From Symsagittifera roscoffensis (taxonomy: Eukaryota > Xenacoelomorpha > Acoela > Convolutidae), in the NCBI RefSeq assembly GCF_963678635.1, contig NC_087062.1, forward strand, positions 98,945,705 to 99,009,704: a stretch of DNA of 64,000 nucleotides. Reading direction: 5' to 3'. The first letter of the stretch is position 1; each line of letters begins with the position of its first letter. Positions 18,670-30,727 of this stretch are shown here, piece by piece. Below the pieces are notes generated by a model. It made no database searches. It worked only from the letters and a program-made list of their open reading frames with translations, and was not told the DNA's origin. The position numbers and the translations under genes were made by a program.

Positions 18670-20241
18670 ATAGCAAACTAAGCATGAAAATAAAAAACAT
18701 AAGGGTTTTTCAGTTGAGATTCTGTTAGCTACTAGAACATGATGGCAGTTTAAGTTATCTGGATAAACCGAAGCAAAAAAGAAACACATTTTTCTGTACT
18801 TGGATTAAATAAAGTAAAAAAAAGTTATGCAGAAAAATACTTAAAATTTACCTGTGTCTTTATAACTCGACTACTAGACCCTAATTTCGTTATCTAAAAA
18901 TTGAGCCCGTTTTTTTGTTATTATGTGAACAGCTCGTTAATATCCGCTGATTTAAAATTTAATGATTGATGGGGAAGCGGCCGTTAGTAAGTTAGATCCC
19001 ATATTTGAATATGTTTTATTTTCGAGGTTACCTTTTCGCGTGTTCTTGCCAATTTTTAAGTGGAATGAAGTGATTTTTTATATAGGTTCTGATGTTTTTT
19101 CTTGAAAAAGTTTTAACTACAGAATGCGATCATTCATATTAAATCTTTTATGAATGCAAGCAGGGGCAGATCTAGGATTTTTTCGAGGGGGGGGGCGGAT
19201 TTTTAAAAAAGTTTCGAAAATTTTCGAAAAAATTTGTCGATCTTTTTTTTAGGTCGACCGAGTTGATTTTTCGAGCTCTCCCTAGGCACTGTTTAAACCC
19301 TGTTTTGGCCAAGCTTTCTGCGCCGCAAGCAAAATTTTGAAAAAACAGGCCAAAAAGGCGTTTTTAGGCACTTTTTGGAAAATTTTGACCAAAAAAATCG
19401 CGTTTTTTCGGCGCGCACTCCCCCCTCAAAATTAGTATGTATTGGCGCCAAAGGCGCCTTTAGAAAATTTTTAGGGTCGGTCGGCCATAAATGAATATCT
19501 TAAAAAGTACCAAAGGGGGGACCCTTTGGGTCGACAGGGGGTCGAATCCCTGATAGTAAAACGTCCGTAAATCCCTGATAGTAAAGTAAATTTTGATTTT
19601 TTTTTCAATTTCGATTGAATAAAGCGAGCAAGCAGGCTTACAACAGCTAATTTATGCTTAATTTAAAACCCTCAAAACTTCAATTTAAGCTAGTAAAATA
19701 AGTTTTTGGTGCTTTTACTGGAATGGTCGGAACATTCTGCGCTACTTGCACAGTAACCGGATATCCTTGATTTTTTCTTTTTGTTTTGCACGCAAAATCA
19801 GGTACCATAATTAATCATACCTGCTTCCCATGCCTGCTTCGGTGTCTTTAACGTCCCAATTTGCGAAGATGGGTATATGTGAGGCTCTTAATCTTCAGGT
19901 TGGGGGTTTGATTCCGGGTCATGATAAAAGTTCGATTTTTAAATCTTTTTTTTTGCGTTTCTTTCTTTTGTTCATTTTTTGGAGCCATTTTGAAATTGTT
20001 TTGTTGATTGTATTGTTGATTATCTTCTCATCTGTGTCAAGATTTCAAAATTTTTTTATTGTCAATAAAAAAATTTTGTTCTGAATAATTTGATATTTTC
20101 AAGGTTTGCTAATGGGTGAAGTTTCTCTTACATCGGTCTTGTTGCTTTCATGCAGCTATAACTCGCTTTTTTTATAAAAATTTATTGATCGGAAGTAGAT
20201 TTAAATTTCAATCTACATTCATAAGTTACGTTTTTTTTCAG
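18670..20241 (+). other. Host intronic DNA with a hAT-like MITE and SINE fragment
   Basis: This is T-rich host sequence between the retroelement and the NTPCR exon. It includes the repeat at 19161-19575 and a tRNA-like fragment at about 19866-19923 with a B-box-like GGGTTTGATTCC. I see no earlier NTPCR exon here. Confidence 0.55.
19161..19575 (+). mobile_element. hAT-like MITE, copy 1
   Basis: It begins CAGGGGCAGATCTAGGATTT with a G-run. It then shares blocks with 63191-63541: AGGTCG, CTGCGCCGCA, AACAGGCCAAAAA, TTGGCGCCAAA and GGGGGACCCTTTGGGTCG. CAGGGG-type ends suggest the hAT superfamily. The right end is decayed and no target duplication is evident. Confidence 0.6.
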
Positions 20242-20496
20242 CCTCAACTTCTATTCATTGATGAAATTGGGAAGATGGAGCTGCTAAGCAAGGATTTCAT
20301 TGAGTTTATATCAGCTGAAGTGCTCGATAGAAAGAAAGCGACAGTTTTCACTATCGCCCAGAAGTGCAATCACAAACTGACAGATGCATTCAAATCAAAT
20401 GAGGATGTTCAAATTGCTATTGTTACTAAAGACAACAGAGACTCCATTTTCCAAGATCAAATTATACCTTTTCTGAATCAGAATTTTGGTGGTTGA
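20242..20496 (+). CDS. NTPCR: NTPCR (THEP1-type nucleoside triphosphatase), last exon
   Basis: This is the C-terminal exon of the cancer-related nucleoside triphosphatase, a small P-loop NTPase. The acceptor is TTTTTTTTCAG at 20241; the exon starts in phase 0 with PQLLFIDEIGKMEL, the Walker B segment typical of THEP1/NTPCR. It ends with TGA at 20494-20496 after a block resembling the family C-terminus (VTKDNRDSI). It is 84 codons plus stop. The P-loop exon is not between here and the LTR element, so it should lie upstream of the element, outside the window. That makes the retroelement an intronic insertion in sense orientation. Confidence 0.82.
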   Translation, partial: PQLLFIDEIGKMELLSKDFIEFISAEVLDRKKATVFTIAQKCNHKLTDAFKSNEDVQIAIVTKDNRDSIFQDQIIPFLNQNFGG

Positions 20497-21583
20497 ATAG
20501 ATTTTAATTTATTTTTTCAATTTTTTGTCTCCTTAGTAAGTGAACAGTCAAAATGGAGCCATTTCAATTGTCAGAATATTCAATTTCTTTGTCGCAAGTA
20601 GCAGTATCGTTTTTTGTCAATTACTTAAGAACAGGTAAATGAAATTTCGTTGGAAAGTATCAATGAACGAAGCGAAGGCTTTTATCTTGGGTTTGTTCAG
20701 GAAAAATTAAATTTTGTTAATGCTCCAATTTGTTTTTTTTACATTCAGTCTTTTGATTACATTTTGATGTTTTATAGATTTCATTTGCTAATTGAAGTTA
20801 AACTACGCTCTTCAATGATAAAAAAGATAAGGTTTCTTTAAACTCAAAGCTTCACAAACCTTCTTTACAAGGATATTGCAATCGGGTAATAGACTTGTTT
20901 TCGCGTAAATAACTTTGTGCGCTGGACGTTGTTCAGCCTTAATTATGTCAGCTAATTTATTGTTTTTTTTCTCGTTTATTTTTTTGATATTATTGATTGA
21001 ACCCGTACAAGAAATTTAGAAAGATCAAGCTAACCTCACTGCCCTTCCTAAATTAAATTAGATAATTTATACCTATTTTTTTCTATTTTTAAGTTTGTTT
21101 TCGCTTGCGATTAGCAAACGTTATCAAATCTGATTGTAGAATATATATTTTTTGGGTTGACAACTAGTTTGAACACTTGCGAAGCAAAGTGTAGTACGAA
21201 CTTTCTTTTTTTCCCAACCTAACTCGCAAATAGAAGTGTTTCTTTTATTGGCACTTTTGAATCGGTAGGCTGCAGGGAGCAGGAGCTCAGATGAGCTTTG
21301 ACATTTGATTAGTAAAAAGTTAACACAATTGTTACATTTTTAGTTCATCAAATGAACCGAAAAAAATTTATTTGTTTCAAACAGCAGTACAATGATAAAA
21401 AGCTCGATCTCAGAAACTTTTTTGGAATGCATAATTTATACATAATTTGGCTCTAGGCTGTTCAATTTATTACATGCAAAGTTGTGTCTTTTTGTGTTTG
21501 ATGCTACTTTTGCTGCATCGAATTGGCAATTTAATAGCATATTTAGCTGCGTTGTTGGTGGCTAGTTTTTGGGGATTTTATGC

Positions 21584-21655
21584 AATCGTGGCTGAGTGGT
21601 TAATGCACTAAATTTTGACAGGTCGCACGTTGGAAACCGACACGTAGCGGATTTT
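21584..21655 (+). repeat. tRNA-derived SINE head (Leu/Ser-like)
   Basis: GTGGCTGAGTGGTTAATGC is a good A-box. The expected B-box is degraded to GTTGGAAACC about 35 bases later. No intact tRNA fold is possible, so this is a SINE remnant. Confidence 0.5.
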
Positions 21656-22299
21656 TTGCTAATTCGAGGGCTATTTTTTTCATTTCACTTGATAGATGCT
21701 TTTTGGTCGTGTACTCGTAATTGTCGTGTTCTCGCAGCTTCGCCTGTGTAAAAAACCAGTTAATCACTTATGATCCTTCTAAGCAGCTGACATGCTCAAT
21801 TTCATGAAAATTCAAATTTAATTACTGGGTGGGTACTAGTTTTTACAGGTTAGTTTCAGGGCGGAATTGAAACTTTAATAAAGTTTTTTTTTATATAAAA
21901 TCAGTTTTTTTTCGTCGAAAATGGTGTCTGCTCAACGATTGTCGGCCTTGTTTCCGCTTCCAAAATTTTGTTGAATTTCAAATGTCTTGCTTGGAATGTT
22001 TACCTAGAATGCCGGTTTGATAAAAACAGATTTCATGAAAGTGTATGGGATTGGGTTTTATTATTATGATTTTATGTTTATGAGACGCTTTGGAAAGTAC
22101 TAACACTTTTTCTTAGAAACTTTCTGTACCGATTTTCAAAAAAAGGGTTACCATAGAAAAACCGCGTGCTTTATTGTGTGCCTGCATACTCCTCTGGTCT
22201 CTTTTCGCTTTACCCCTTTGTCTACAGCCTTCGAAAAAATGGTGGAATATATAACCTATGTTTGATTTTTTCGTTTTCTCAATAAATTACCTACAAAGT

Positions 22300-22870
22300 C
22301 TAAGATTTTGGTTTCAATTTAAAAAATTGATGTGAAAAGCTTCACGCCATAAGCGGCTATGCCGTAAATGTTTTTCACATAAAATTATTCTCCTCGGAAT
22401 AGTCAGTTTTTTTATTGTTTTGATTGTTTTTTGTATATTTTTTCAACTTTTCTCAAACATCTCCCAATCCTGAGATTGTGGGTTCTAGGGTCAGTGGAGA
22501 TAACGAGTCTTGAGAAGGTTCCCTGCATTAGTGGTCTTTCTCACTTTTTTTACACAAGTTATTGTCCTCGGAAAAGGCAATTTTTTGAGCGTTTTTTCCT
22601 AATTTTTTTGAGTTTTACCGAAAAATACCCTCCCATACCTGAGATTTTGGGTTCAATAGAAAAAACGGGTTGTGAGAAGCTCCTCTGCATACGCTTCTAC
22701 TCCCAAGTTTTTTGAGACCAAAATTTATGGCTCTTGGAAAAGTTGAAACTTTGATTTTTCGACCGGGTTTTGAAACGTTTGGACTTTTCTCGATAGCTAT
22801 CCTGACAAATCTGATATCATAGGTTTGATCGAAACAACAGGTTGTTGGAAGCTGGTCTTTATAATTTGAC
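22300..22870 (+). repeat. Degenerate tandem array, about 170-bp period
   Basis: A block GAGATTTTGGGTTCAA ... GTTGTGAGAAGCTCC ... TGCAT recurs, diverged, at about 22302, 22472, 22641 and 22813, steps of 170, 169 and 172. It is homologous to the better-conserved array at 31905-32605. Confidence 0.6.
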
Positions 22871-25112
22871 GCGCAGTGATTTTAGAAAACCTTATGGCCT
22901 TCAAACAATTGAGTGTTTTTAAAGTTGAAAATTCCGTTTTTTGGAAGTTTTTTATACTCCACTCGAAATTTACCTGCTCATCGGTTTTTTGTAAGAGAAA
23001 GTTTGTCTTGGGGAAAATTCTAAAATCTGAAAAATTTTCACTCTTCTTACTTCTTTTAGAAGAGAATCAACTAAGGGTTTGGGCAAAATCCAATTTTTGA
23101 AATTACGCTTTTCATTCCCCATCGGTATAACGGTTTAAAAAATATCAAACATGTACCTCTAGCTTTAGCTGGGTCTTAGATTTCTTTCATCGAGACGTTC
23201 GAAAATTTTTCGTTTGTTTTTGACTTATGCTTTTTATGATTGTGTTGTGATGCAAGTGGTTCGAAGCTCCATTTCGCCTTTGTGTGAACAGTTGTGGTCG
23301 ATTGTTGTAGAATGTTTTAGGTGTGTTACCGGTTTTTTATCATTCTTTTTTTGAGGTAGTTGTGTTCGTGAGTTTCTAGTCTGGATTTTTATTTTATTTT
23401 TTGTTTACCAAGTTTTTGGTGACCAGATGATTGTTTTTATTTTGCTTTCTAGCTCAAATTTTTCGAGTAGGAGCCGTTTAATTTGACGTGTCTGAGATTA
23501 AGTTTCTTTAAAAAATTGTTTTCTTTTTCTGCTATTTTACTTAGCTCAAATGTGTTAAAATAGTAAAGCAATATAATTTTTTGATCCTATTTATATTTTA
23601 GCTTTTTCTGGGCGCTTTTTGAACCATTCAAAAAATAGTTTTCAATTTTTGAATTTTTGGAATGCTTTTCAGGAAAATGTTTTATTTTCAAACTAAGCTT
23701 CGGTTCTGTTTTTTTCTTTTTGATTTTTTTTATACGCTAATTTGTTTTTGGATCTAATGTTTTGTTTTCAAACTAAGCTTTGGTACTAATTTTTCTTTTT
23801 GATTTTTTATATGCTAATTTGTTTGTTTTTTATACGCTACTTTGTTTTGAAAAAACGTTTCATCACTTGTCTTATGAGCAATTTAATGCAGTGCGGACAA
23901 GTTGAAGCTGAATTAAATTTAGTGCTGGTAGATGTTTACATTTATTGCCGATGATTAAAAAACTCGCGAAACAGAATTTTCAAATTTTTTATTTATCTTA
24001 ATTTTAATTTTCTGCATCGCAGCGGGTGCGAAGCTCGGCTTCGCCTCTGTGTTTATTTGTTTTCATTGAGACTGTTCTGTAGTCAGAACTGTTCCGACAT
24101 AAGTTTTTTTCTCCAATTTTCGATTTTTTGTAAGAAGTAATTATATAGGAAATAACGAAAATATTGAGGTGTAATTATTTTGCGCTCAAATTAAGTGGCA
24201 TCAATTTCGTTGTAATCAAGTTGGTAGAAAGTTCAATTAATTTCAGCCCTACTTTCGCGACACTGAGACAAATCGACAATTAGATTTCTTTTGTGAAAAA
24301 AGGTTCAACATAGTGTTTGGCAGTTTTGTCTGAATCACGAAAACTAGGTACAAAATTTAACGATGGTTGTCAACCACTTGAAAATTTAGGTTCAGGTCTG
24401 CGTGTCATCATTTTTACCCTCCCGTTCAGCCAGGGTAATGTAACCGGATGCTAGATTTTTTTTCGAAACAAGTCTGCTAGTAAAGCAAATGAATTAAATG
24501 TTCGGAAAAGTTTCAGTCGGCTTAGTTGTTGCCTCATAATCGAGCATTCACGGCTTCTACCCAAGTGTTGCTTAGTTACCGCTGCTCAAGTTTTGTTTCA
24601 TCTTTGCGTTCACTGAATCTTTTCAAACCATCTGTTGGCTATATTTTTCATAATTGAAATTCAGTTTGTTTTATTCCTGTAATTTGTAAAGTTACCAGTT
24701 ATAATTTTGTATAATTTCCTCTTTTTTCCCGTTAGTTTTTCGATGTAAAGGTACTTTTGGCTTAAATGGCTGTAGCTTGTGTTAAATTGGTTTAGTTCCT
24801 CCATCATTCCTCGTATGAAGAAAGGATCAACATTTTCTTGTTTGATTGGTGGGAGGGGTCCGAAACTTTTGCTCAATTTTTTTGACATTTTTCTACGCAA
24901 TGGGCGTGTACCCAAATGTTATTCAGTTACCGATTGATCACACAAACAAGCCTGTGAGTATTGTATAGAGTTTATTTAGGTAAACACTTTTGCAGCTTTG
25001 CGATGACAGATTAATAGAATGGGTTATCCACATTATAAATGGCAGTTGTTTTGCTTAAGAGTATTGAACGTAGTGAAGAATCTTCTACTGGTCTTGGTGA
25101 TTTTTTTTTATA

Positions 25113-25180
25113 GATTATCAGTTAGTTAGAGCAGTCTTATTGGATGCTCAAAACCTGGCGTTCGGTTCCCGTAGCAGGCA
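25113..25180 (+). repeat. tRNA-derived SINE head
   Basis: The A-box-like CAGTTAGTTAGAGCAG is followed by the B-box-like GCGTTCGGTTCCCG. Just upstream (25067-25096) is a tail-like GAACGTAGTGAAGAATC block, shared with 27665 and 28563. Confidence 0.5.
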
Positions 25181-27055
25181 TTTATTTTTTTTCCATTTCA
25201 CTATTTTTTTAAATCTCTTACCGTTTCAAAGCTAATTTTTGGCGTGTTTTGCTCGTGTTTGGGAAGTGCAGCTCCGCTATTTTGTAAAGTTTTCTTTAAA
25301 ACTTCGTTAAGTTTAGCAATGAGAAATCTGGACTTGTTTTCCTCAAAATGGACTTCATTTAAAACAAACGTATGTTTTTGGTACTGGTGTGTTTTCATTA
25401 GCTTGCTATCAAAACCGATCAAATTCGCTCGATTTTGGAATTTTGGGGCCACTTTGGTCCTAATTAAAGGTTTATTGTGCTCGTTTTTATTCATTACGAG
25501 GCCAAACGGTCTTTTTGGGAATTGTAAGCAGATTCCGCAAGAAGGACGCGACCTTTGTTCTTCTCTCATTCTTTAATTTTGTTTGATCGTTCCGACAAAG
25601 TTTTAAAATGTTTAAAGACTCGTCTCTGGAATCCAAGAATGTACAGACACAAAATTGTGCGCCAATCCAGTGAACAGTTCGGCCTCGGTATGTTTTGCGG
25701 TAACTTAAACTTACATATTGTGCGCTCATTTTCAATGCATTTAAAGAAAGCGAACGCAAAAAATGGTTTTCTTCGAGTGAGATTATCCATAAATGCTTGA
25801 AAGATAGCAAGTGTTTTATAGCAAGTGTCTTATCATCGAGAACTGATTTTTTTTACAGTAAACATTTTTCTTTCAAATTCCGAAGAGCTTAGCGGTGTAA
25901 TTTTTTCTATTTGTCAATCAATTGCTTTAAGGCCTAATGACCCAAAATTAGCTCCCGATCAATTCGTTCTTGTCGATGTTGCCTGGACCTGTTTTCAGGT
26001 AATGGAATATTCCGTTTCAGAAAAATCGTCGGTACATTGTTATCTGTTTATGTTTTATCAGCTTAGTTGTCACATTTTGGATTGTGCTTGGGCGATTAGT
26101 AATTTTTTTTGTAATTAAAGTTGTTTTTGATTTCTTTCCCCGAGTGTGTAAATTTAGGAGGGCGCAAATTCAGGAGGGCACGTGCAAAAGTTTTTAATTA
26201 TGACAAAAGTTATGTTTTCGGCTCAACAGACACTTAACCAATACTTTTTGGCTTAGAAGCCGCGCAATAAATTTTTGTGGCCTATAAATTTATTTAATGC
26301 CGGCGTTTGTGTTTCTGGACATATTGTGCTCGGTTTCAATCCAGACAAAATTATGATATTTTTGTTGTGCTTTTTTGAACCTAGTAGCTTTACTTTTATT
26401 TTTTGTCTGCTAGTCTGTACTGCTCTGTTAGTCTGCCAGCTTTGCCAGTGTGTCTAAAATTTCTTTGCCTTATAAAAATGTTGGCATGAAAATGAATCTA
26501 ATTAGCCGGGAGATAATTGCGTAGCAGCCGAACTCATTTTTTGAAGCTTCTATCAAAAAGTATAAAAGGGCTTCACTACCCAGATCATTTGAAAAAATAA
26601 CAAGTAATCGGATAATTTTCCAATTAGTGAGTCCTTTTTGATATTACATCGTTTTCTACAATATGGACGAATTTATTTTATCTGAACTCTGCTTCAGATT
26701 TCTGGTGGGCTGTTTAGAGGATAGTACAGTATGTGCCACAGAATAGTTTATCCGGTTACCTGATATGTTTGCATATCTTCAACGCCCGACGAAATTTGAC
26801 TCTTGTTAAACTTATAGCCGTAATCTTGTTCAGAAATTCATCTATTTGTTAATACCATTTGAGTAATACTATCTTCATTTCCTGTGCGTACGAACACAGA
26901 ATTGTAAAAAGAGGGCTTATAAGTTCAGAATTTGCAATTTGGTTAATCTAATGCTAATGCTGGATAGCGCCTTTCTTTTCTCCTCTGGAAAACTTACTCA
27001 ATTGGTGCGTGTACGCTTATAAACATTTCACAAGGTTGTTTTCAAATTAGCACGA

Positions 27056-27401
27056 ATGGCAGTTGAAAAGAGGCGTAGATTCAAGTTTGCGATCGATCGT
27101 GGTGGAACTTTTACGGATGTTTACTGTCTGTGTCCGAGTAAAAGCCATAGCGATCTGGGTTCAAGCGAGCCCAGGTATTACCCACTGACTATGAAACTGT
27201 TATCCGAGGACCCTGCGAATTATAAAGACGCTCCTACTGAGGCTATTCGACGCATTCTGCAAAGTGAGACTGGAGTTGAGTTTCGGAAGGGTGAACGGAT
27301 CGATGCCTCCTTTATTGAGTCGATCAGAATGGGAACTACTGTGGCTACCAATGCGTTATTAGAAAGGAAAGGAGAGCCGATGGCTTTGTTGATTACTAAA
27401 G
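27056..27401 (+). CDS. OPLAH: 5-oxoprolinase (OPLAH), exon 1
   Basis: OPLAH hydrolyses 5-oxo-L-proline to glutamate using ATP, in the cytosolic gamma-glutamyl (glutathione) cycle. Exon 1 starts at ATG 27056 and shows the N-terminal hydantoinase/oxoprolinase signature [14 protein letters not shown] at about residues 10-23. [19 protein letters not shown] follows near residues 85-103. It ends in phase 1 at 27401 before GTAACT and joins exon 2 to give ITKGFNDLLHIG. Across four exons about 328 residues are encoded, roughly a quarter of the usual length of about 1290. A second strand of evidence is that three of the three junctions preserve the family reading frame, although exon 2 to 3 needs an unusual donor. 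Higher GC than the surroundings also marks it as coding. Confidence 0.93.
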
Positions 27402-27577
27402 GTAACTTTACAGCAGACAAAGTAATTAAAACGCAACGTTAATTTATAACGCTTGCGATAAGCAAGCGTTATCAAACTAGAATATAGACTTTTTCCAGTT
27501 AACAACTAGTTTAACTGAATCACTTGAATCATTTGATAGCTTGCTTTATAAACGAAGGTAATTTTTATGAAACTCTG

Positions 27578-27649
27578 TCCAGTAGTGTGGTGGTAAGTAG
27601 TGGGGCTATGTCGCGAAGGATCAAGTATTCGAATCCGAGACCATGCCAG
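27578..27649 (+). repeat. tRNA-derived SINE, with shared tail
   Basis: The A-box-like TAGTGTGGTGGTAAGTAG is followed by a strong B-box, GTATTCGAATCCGA. A tail block GACTCTTATATAGGTC at about 27674-27689 is shared with 28576-28591, supporting one SINE family with tRNA heads. Confidence 0.55.
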
Positions 27650-28349
27650 TTTTTCTAATCCGATGAACGTAGTTCAGACTCTTATATAGGTCGCGATGAT
27701 TTGTTTCTCGTTTTTTTTAGGAAAAAGTCTTAAAATTCTCTTAATAACTCTTATAAATACAGATGTGCATTCATATTAACTCATTTATGAATGCCCTTAG
27801 GTATATGTGCATTTAAATTCAACTGCTGAAAATGGGGTAAATTGCACTCTGCAAATACGAAAGTGTAAAAGTAACGAACTAGGTGATCGGCTTCCAGTTT
27901 CGAAACTGGAATTTAATTTTCAGATTTTGCAGCGGAATATAAATTTAACTTATTAATCCAGTTTTCTCAAAATGAGTTACTTCTATCGAAAAGTGTCAAT
28001 AATAATTCGTCTTGAAATACAAAGAGGGTTGAGGCTATATATTTTTTTAGAAACTCGAAAGATGCAGCTCATTCAAACAAAAATTGTTTTTTTTTCTGTT
28101 TACTTGCGTTCGTTGACTCTTTTCCAACTGTCTGTTAGCTATGTTCAGGGATTTTTATGATTGCTTTATGTGAAATTCAGTTTATTTTTTGATAGAAACT
28201 AATTACTAGTAATAAATTATTTACACTTGCGAGAGCAAGTGTCTTGTAACCGGGAACTTAACTTTTTTCCCAGTAAAACAACTTTTCTCACAAATCTTAC
28301 TTGCTTTCCTTTCTTGCTCTTTTATTGCACCTTCACAAATTCCAGAATC

Positions 28350-28425
28350 GTTCCCACTTGGCCTAGAGGTAGATTGGTTGCCTTTGCACCCTTAGGTGTA
28401 GGGTTTGAGTCCCGGCCGGACCTCG
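28350..28425 (+). repeat. tRNA-derived SINE, second copy
   Basis: The head has CTTGGCCTAGAGGTAG as A-box and GGGTTTGAGTCCCGG as B-box. The tail AGTGAAGAGTCTTATATAGG follows at about 28570. The anticodon arm is not convincingly foldable. Confidence 0.55.
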
Positions 28426-29991
28426 TTTTTCAGTATGTATGAAATGGACATTGTTTTTCTGGTAAAAATTGAATTTTCGGACTTTCGTTTGTTGCTAAAG
28501 TTGTGTCGGCTTAATTGCCGCATCACGGATTTTTCTTGTGCTTTAAGCAGTTTTTAAGAGTTATGAACACAGTGAAGAGTCTTATATAGGTCTTGGTTGT
28601 TTTTTGTATTTGTTTTTTTCGAAAGAAATCTTAAAATTCCTTCAAGTTTTTTTTTTGATTTTTCGCGGTTTGACTTGTGATTTCCTTGATGTCCAGTGCA
28701 TTTCCATTGTTAAAAGGAAAGAAATCTCCACTATCAAACACATCGAACAGCAAAAGTGTAAAAGTCACGAAAAACGTGATCGACTTTTAGTTTTGAAAAT
28801 GGACATTTTTATCAGATTTCCCTGCGAAACAAAAGTTTTACCTATTGATCCAGTTTTCTCAAATTTGGTTAATTTTAGCACAAAAAGCGTCCATATTAAT
28901 TTATTCTTCAATTTCATAGAGCTTTAAGGCCATCTTTTTTTCTTCGAAATTCAAAAGTTGAAGGTTTTTGAAAAAACAGTGTTTTTTTCCCAGTTTCCTT
29001 GCGTTCCTTACACTTTTCCACCTGTCAGTTGGATTTGCTGATTATAGTGGCAAGTGTTGTTCACTGTGTTTTTAATAGGGGGAGGCAGCTAATAAAACAT
29101 TGTGTTTTTAGGGGACTAGAACTTTTTTACAAAATCAATTTTTTTTCGGCTCAACTGGTGTCTGCTCAAAAGTTGTCGGTTTTGTTTCCGCTTCGTCAGT
29201 TTTGTTCGTTGCTAATTTAAAATTCAAATGTTTTGCTTGGCATGTTTGCCCAGATCGAAACTTTATTGAGACATACGAAAGTTTTAGTAGACCTAGTTTT
29301 TTGAAGTTTTCTCGTTTTTGTACTTGTTTTGTTTTGTATGTTTGTGTTGTATCGCTCTTTGTTTGAAAATTACAGCGTCTGATTTTTGTTCTCTCTAAAA
29401 ATGCGTTCCAACCTTCATGTCTAAGTTGCATAACAAAGATAGACCGTTGCTGCTCAAGTATCTTAAAAGAGTTCAACATCAGTCAGTGATGCCCATTCAA
29501 ACTATTTGAATTGATATGAATCTTTTTTTAAACTTCATTCATCTCAGTGAAAAAGTTAGAGACGAAAAACTGAGAATGAATTTTTTATTCTATTGCTTGT
29601 GACATTTTCAGCACATTTTAAAGCGCCCTTTAGCATAGTTAAGCGCCATAGCATATATTTGCTGTTTGCATGCTTAAGCTCAATATCGGCCTGTTTTAAC
29701 TTTAATTTACATATCGGTTGATTCTACATCAGGTTTGCATACATGGTCGTGTACTGTAGCTGAGACCATCAACATATAAATGTGGCACCTTTCGTCTCTC
29801 GCCAATTTCGCTTGTCTGAAATCAATAACTATTTCGACCCTCGCACTGTTTGCCTCACAAAGTCCCGTAATGAGTCTGGGGTGAAATACCTTAGGGTCGT
29901 AATTTGCCACTGAAGTTTGTGAGAAATGAAACATGTATAAACCTCAACATATAGAACATGTAGCCACCAATTTGCTTGCTCTGTTTTTTAG

Positions 29992-30251
29992 GCTTCAATG
30001 ATCTGCTTCACATTGGCAATCAATGTCGGCCGAACCTGTTTGACCTCTCGATCTCCATGCCGGACAAACTGTACGAGAGTGTGGTAGAAGTGGAAGAGCG
30101 CCTCTATCTGGACCAAGACGCCTGCCAGCTCAACTTAGAACAGTATCCACAGGTTGTCGGCACCAATGGCCAGACATTGCGAGTGGCCAAGAAGCTGAAT
30201 TTAGAGCTACTTCGACAAGAGTTGGTTGCAATTTTGAGACAAGGAATCAAG
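29992..30251 (+). CDS. OPLAH: 5-oxoprolinase (OPLAH), exon 2
   Basis: The acceptor is TTTTTTAG at 29991. The exon completes a Gly codon and reads GFNDLLHIGNQCRPNLFDLS, a hallmark OPLAH block, then continues to AILRQGIK. Homology predicts the exon ends at 30251 (Lys), but the next bases are GGAGAT, not GT. Alternatives are a GA donor at 30253 or a canonical GT at 30313; the latter would add about 20 unconserved residues before a tight conserved strand. The 3' boundary is therefore uncertain, while the body of the exon is secure. Confidence 0.88.
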
Positions 30252-30727
30252 GGAGATATATTGAAGTTATTCTATCTGAAATTAAAGTCTGAGTTGGATT
30301 TGAAAGGGAAAAGTATCATATAAAATAGCCATTCAATTGATGTTACCGATCATTAATTTTTGATGTTCAAATTCATAGTGAAAAATCTAAAAAATGAAAA
30401 AGTTAAGCTCATTTATTCAGAAACGTGAGATGTTTATTTAGCTGGCTCTTCGCGGCTTAGCGCTGTCGGTTTCTGTGTTTTTTGCTTTTTTGTTTTTGCT
30501 GACCTTGGGGATGTTGCCCTTACTTCCAAATGGTTGTGTGGCAAATGGTTGTGTTGAACCATCAACATCATTTTTGAAAAACAAGCGGTCTAAACACTTC
30601 ACATAAGATCTCATAATTAGAATTATGAACTGAAAATATTCCAGTTGAGATGAACAGTTTGCTCACTATAGAACTGAATCAAGTAGGTTTCAATATATCT
30701 CCATGTTCTATTTTGGTCTTGTGACAG
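30252..30727 (+). other. OPLAH intron 2 (boundaries uncertain)
   Basis: It is about 476 bases, AT-rich. The first 60 bases remain open in frame with exon 2, down to a TAA at 30321-30323. No other gene is visible. Confidence 0.5.

Larger units (their letters stand above)
20497..27055 (+). other. Intergenic repeat-rich DNA between NTPCR and OPLAH
   Basis: No gene is supported. It contains tRNA-derived fragments (21584-21655, 25113-25180), CTTGCG/GCAAG hairpins (21101 and 21172), and a degenerate array of about 170-bp period (22300-22870). It also has GCGAAGCTC hairpins (23259, 24026) and a dispersed repeat beginning GGTGTCTGCTCAA near 21921, repeated at 29157. A TATA-like TATAAAAGGG near 26570 lies 480 bases before the OPLAH ATG. 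Apparent ORFs at 24661-24915 (-), 25201-25569 (-) and 25825-26118 (+) have no recognisable content. Confidence 0.5.
27402..29991 (+). other. OPLAH intron 1, SINE and hairpin repeats
   Basis: The intron is 2.6 kb, GT to TTTTTTAG. It contains the hairpin AACGCTTGC/GCAAGCGTT (27449-27470), tRNA-like fragments at 27578-27649 and 28350-28425, a second hairpin ACACTTGC/GCAAGTGT (28223-28242), and a dispersed repeat copy at about 29145-29270. I see no exon. Confidence 0.6.

Noticed and set aside
25201-25569. 122-codon minus-strand ORF
   Set aside because: The opposite strand is equally open, and the region contains a fragment of a dispersed repeat; no protein family seen.
25825-26118. 97-codon ORF with AG acceptor-like and CAG|GTAATG donor-like edges
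   Set aside because: No recognisable domain, surrounded by repeats, and no neighbouring exon of matching phase was found; too weak to annotate.
28350-28425. Functional tRNA gene
   Set aside because: A and B boxes exist, but the acceptor and anticodon stems do not pair well; a SINE head is more likely.
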